This document shows positions 7,471 through 7,771 of a stretch of 7,771 bases of DNA, in pieces. Origin of the DNA: Paracoccaceae bacterium (GTDB taxonomy: Bacteria; Pseudomonadota; Alphaproteobacteria; Rhodobacterales; Rhodobacteraceae); assembly GCA_009920225.1 (NCBI GenBank), contig RGAJ01000071.1, forward strand, positions 1-7,771, read 5' to 3'. How positions within the stretch are numbered: position 1 is the first letter of the stretch; each line of letters begins with the position of its first letter. The notes below the pieces were generated by a model that was not told the DNA's origin, made no database searches, and saw only the letters and a list, made by a program, of their open reading frames with translations. Position numbers and translations under genes: made by a program.

Positions 7471-7512
7471 ATGAATCGCGTGCGTTTTATTTGTGTGTTG
7501 CTTTGCATCTGA
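7471..7512 (+). CDS. 13-codon ORF, possible leader peptide
   Basis: ATG 7471 to TGA 7510-7512 encodes MNRVRFICVLLCI. A good ribosome binding site, GAGGG (7460-7464), lies six bases before the ATG, much better than expected for chance, and it favours real translation. The peptide is basic at the start and hydrophobic at the end, with Cys at positions 8 and 12 close to the stop. An inverted repeat (7509-7540) overlaps the stop, the arrangement seen where ribosome position controls a downstream RNA fold. What it would control is unclear, since the next recognisable element is an rRNA-like promoter. It could also be a chance ORF or a decayed gene start. Confidence 0.4.
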   Translation: MNRVRFICVLLCI

Positions 7513-7540
7513 TTCACAAATTAGATCACGCATGAATCAG
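7509..7540. repeat. 8-bp perfect inverted repeat across the stop of the 13-codon ORF
   Basis: CTGATTCA (7509-7516) and TGAATCAG (7533-7540) are exact reverse complements, separated by 16 bases. As RNA this gives an 8-bp stem; as DNA it could be an operator. It is not followed by a T run, so it is not an intrinsic terminator. Each arm contains a GANTC site. Confidence 0.6.
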
Positions 7541-7579
7541 GTCTTTGATATCGAAATGGGCCGCTTGAGGGGGGGCTAA
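7532..7579 (+). CDS. Doubtful 15-codon ORF
   Basis: ATG 7532 to TAA 7577-7579 encodes MNQVFDIEMGRLRGG. It begins in the second copy of CATGAATC, the same eight bases that start the 13-codon ORF 61 bases upstream. There is no ribosome binding site before it. It could be a fragment of a former gene start or chance; I do not recognise the peptide. Confidence 0.15.
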   Translation: MNQVFDIEMGRLRGG

Positions 7580-7581
7580 CC

Positions 7582-7610
7582 TGTGGATAAATACTACATT
7601 TTGTGGATAA
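7582..7610 (-). promoter_or_regulatory. Two perfect DnaA boxes, 20 bp apart
   Basis: TGTGGATAA occurs at 7582-7590 and at 7602-7610; on the minus strand both read TTATCCACA, the consensus DnaA box. They have the same orientation and their starts are exactly 20 bases apart, so they face the same side of the helix. A third site with one mismatch (TGATTCACA, 7510-7518) lies upstream in the other orientation. An A/T-rich stretch follows at 7630-7680. This could be DnaA control of the downstream promoter. A replication origin is less likely, because only two strong boxes are seen and the neighbours are not typical origin genes. Confidence 0.65.
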
Positions 7611-7629
7611 CTCCTGCAAAACCACATGA

Positions 7630-7682
7630 GAAAAATCGGCAAAATAACTTTTTTTGAAAAAAGTAGAAAAAAGATCAAAATA
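7630..7682 (+). promoter_or_regulatory. A/T-rich tract with palindrome, UP-element-like
   Basis: The stretch is very rich in A and T, with A tracts AAAAAA at 7657-7662 and 7667-7672, and AAAA at 7677-7680, ending a few bases before the proposed -35. Such tracts directly upstream of the -35 act as UP elements in strong promoters, including rRNA promoters. It contains a perfect palindrome, ACTTTTTT (7647-7654) and AAAAAAGT (7657-7664), around a TG centre. The tracts may bend the DNA. Confidence 0.5.
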
Positions 7683-7686
7683 GGGG

Positions 7687-7715
7687 TTGCGGGTTTTATT
7701 GGTTGGGTCTAGAAG
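7687..7715 (+). promoter_or_regulatory. Candidate rRNA operon promoter
   Basis: TTGCGG (7687-7692) and TAGAAG (7710-7715) are separated by exactly 17 bases, with an A/T-rich UP-like tract directly upstream. The stretch TCTAGAAGCGCCTTCACCG (7708-7726) resembles from memory the promoter/leader junction of rRNA operons in Rhodobacterales. The 16S gene itself is not in the window, so this remains an inference. Confidence 0.5.
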
Positions 7716-7721
7716 CGCCTT

Positions 7722-7747
7722 CACCGGTAGCGAACAACGCTACGGTG
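7722..7747 (+). other. Leader stem-loop downstream of the candidate rRNA promoter
   Basis: CACCGGTAGCG (7722-7732) pairs with CGCTACGGTG (7738-7747), giving a 10-bp stem with one bulged G and the loop AACAA. It begins about seven bases after the proposed -10, at the likely transcript 5' end. No T run follows, so it is not a terminator. A 5' leader hairpin would fit an rRNA precursor. Confidence 0.55.
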
Positions 7748-7771
7748 GCCAGGTTGGGTCGGACGGAAACG

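Larger units (their letters stand above)
7386..7771. other. 3' intergenic region rich in regulatory-looking signals, no normal-sized gene
   Basis: About 386 bases, AT-rich in its centre (7630-7680). In order it holds: three TGCAT(A/G) repeats; a 13-codon and a 15-codon ORF that both start within CATGAATC; an 8-bp inverted repeat across the first ORF's stop; three GANTC sites; two perfect DnaA boxes; an A/T-rich tract with a palindrome; and a -35/-10 pair followed by a stem-loop. The minus-strand frame at 7521-7724 shows no family features and is rejected. The right end resembles the leader of a rhodobacterial rRNA operon, whose 16S gene would lie outside the window. Confidence 0.6.

Noticed and set aside
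7521..7724. 67-codon minus-strand frame across the DnaA boxes and A/T tract
   Set aside because: Its composition reflects the A/T tract, it has no family features, and it covers the proposed promoter.

Overview
The window looks like chromosomal DNA of an alphaproteobacterium, most likely the order Rhodobacterales (roseobacter-like), with moderate GC for that group. The evidence is the gene order pgsA-moaD-moaE, the protein sequences of LeuC/LeuD, MoaE and YghU, and a region at the right edge that resembles a rhodobacterial rRNA operon promoter and leader. All convincing protein-coding genes are on the + strand.

Layout. Positions 1-866 hold the 3' end of pgsA (phosphatidylglycerol-phosphate synthase) followed by moaD and moaE, the two subunits of molybdopterin synthase, packed with almost no spacing. 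Positions 867-1297 have no convincing gene but contain a 13-bp direct repeat and a doubtful 28-codon ORF. Positions 1298-4028 are a leucine-biosynthesis operon, leuC - DUF429 gene - leuD, closed by a strong intrinsic terminator (4047-4074). LeuC and LeuD together form isopropylmalate isomerase. The protein between them is a predicted RNase H-fold DUF429 protein with no known link to leucine synthesis. Positions 4163-5929 encode a half-size ABC exporter (MsbA/BmrA architecture), followed by a FucU/RbsD-type sugar mutarotase (5993-6442) and a YghU-type glutathione S-transferase (6516-7385).

Positions 7386-7771 lack a normal-sized gene but are rich in structure. They contain three TGCAT(A/G) repeats about one helical turn apart and a 13-codon ORF with a good ribosome binding site. 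A second 15-codon ORF opens with the same CATGAATC sequence, and an inverted repeat spans the first ORF's stop codon. There are also three GANTC sites, two perfect DnaA boxes exactly 20 bp apart, an A/T-rich UP-element-like tract and a -35/-10 pair followed by a leader hairpin. I interpret the last part as the promoter and leader of an rRNA operon whose 16S gene would lie beyond the window.

Most of the window is ordinary core metabolism. The parts most worth a second look are the 3' intergenic region (DnaA boxes and methylation sites in front of a putative rRNA promoter, plus the micro-ORFs) and the DUF429 gene inside the leuCD operon. No defence system, CRISPR array, insertion sequence or tRNA was seen.
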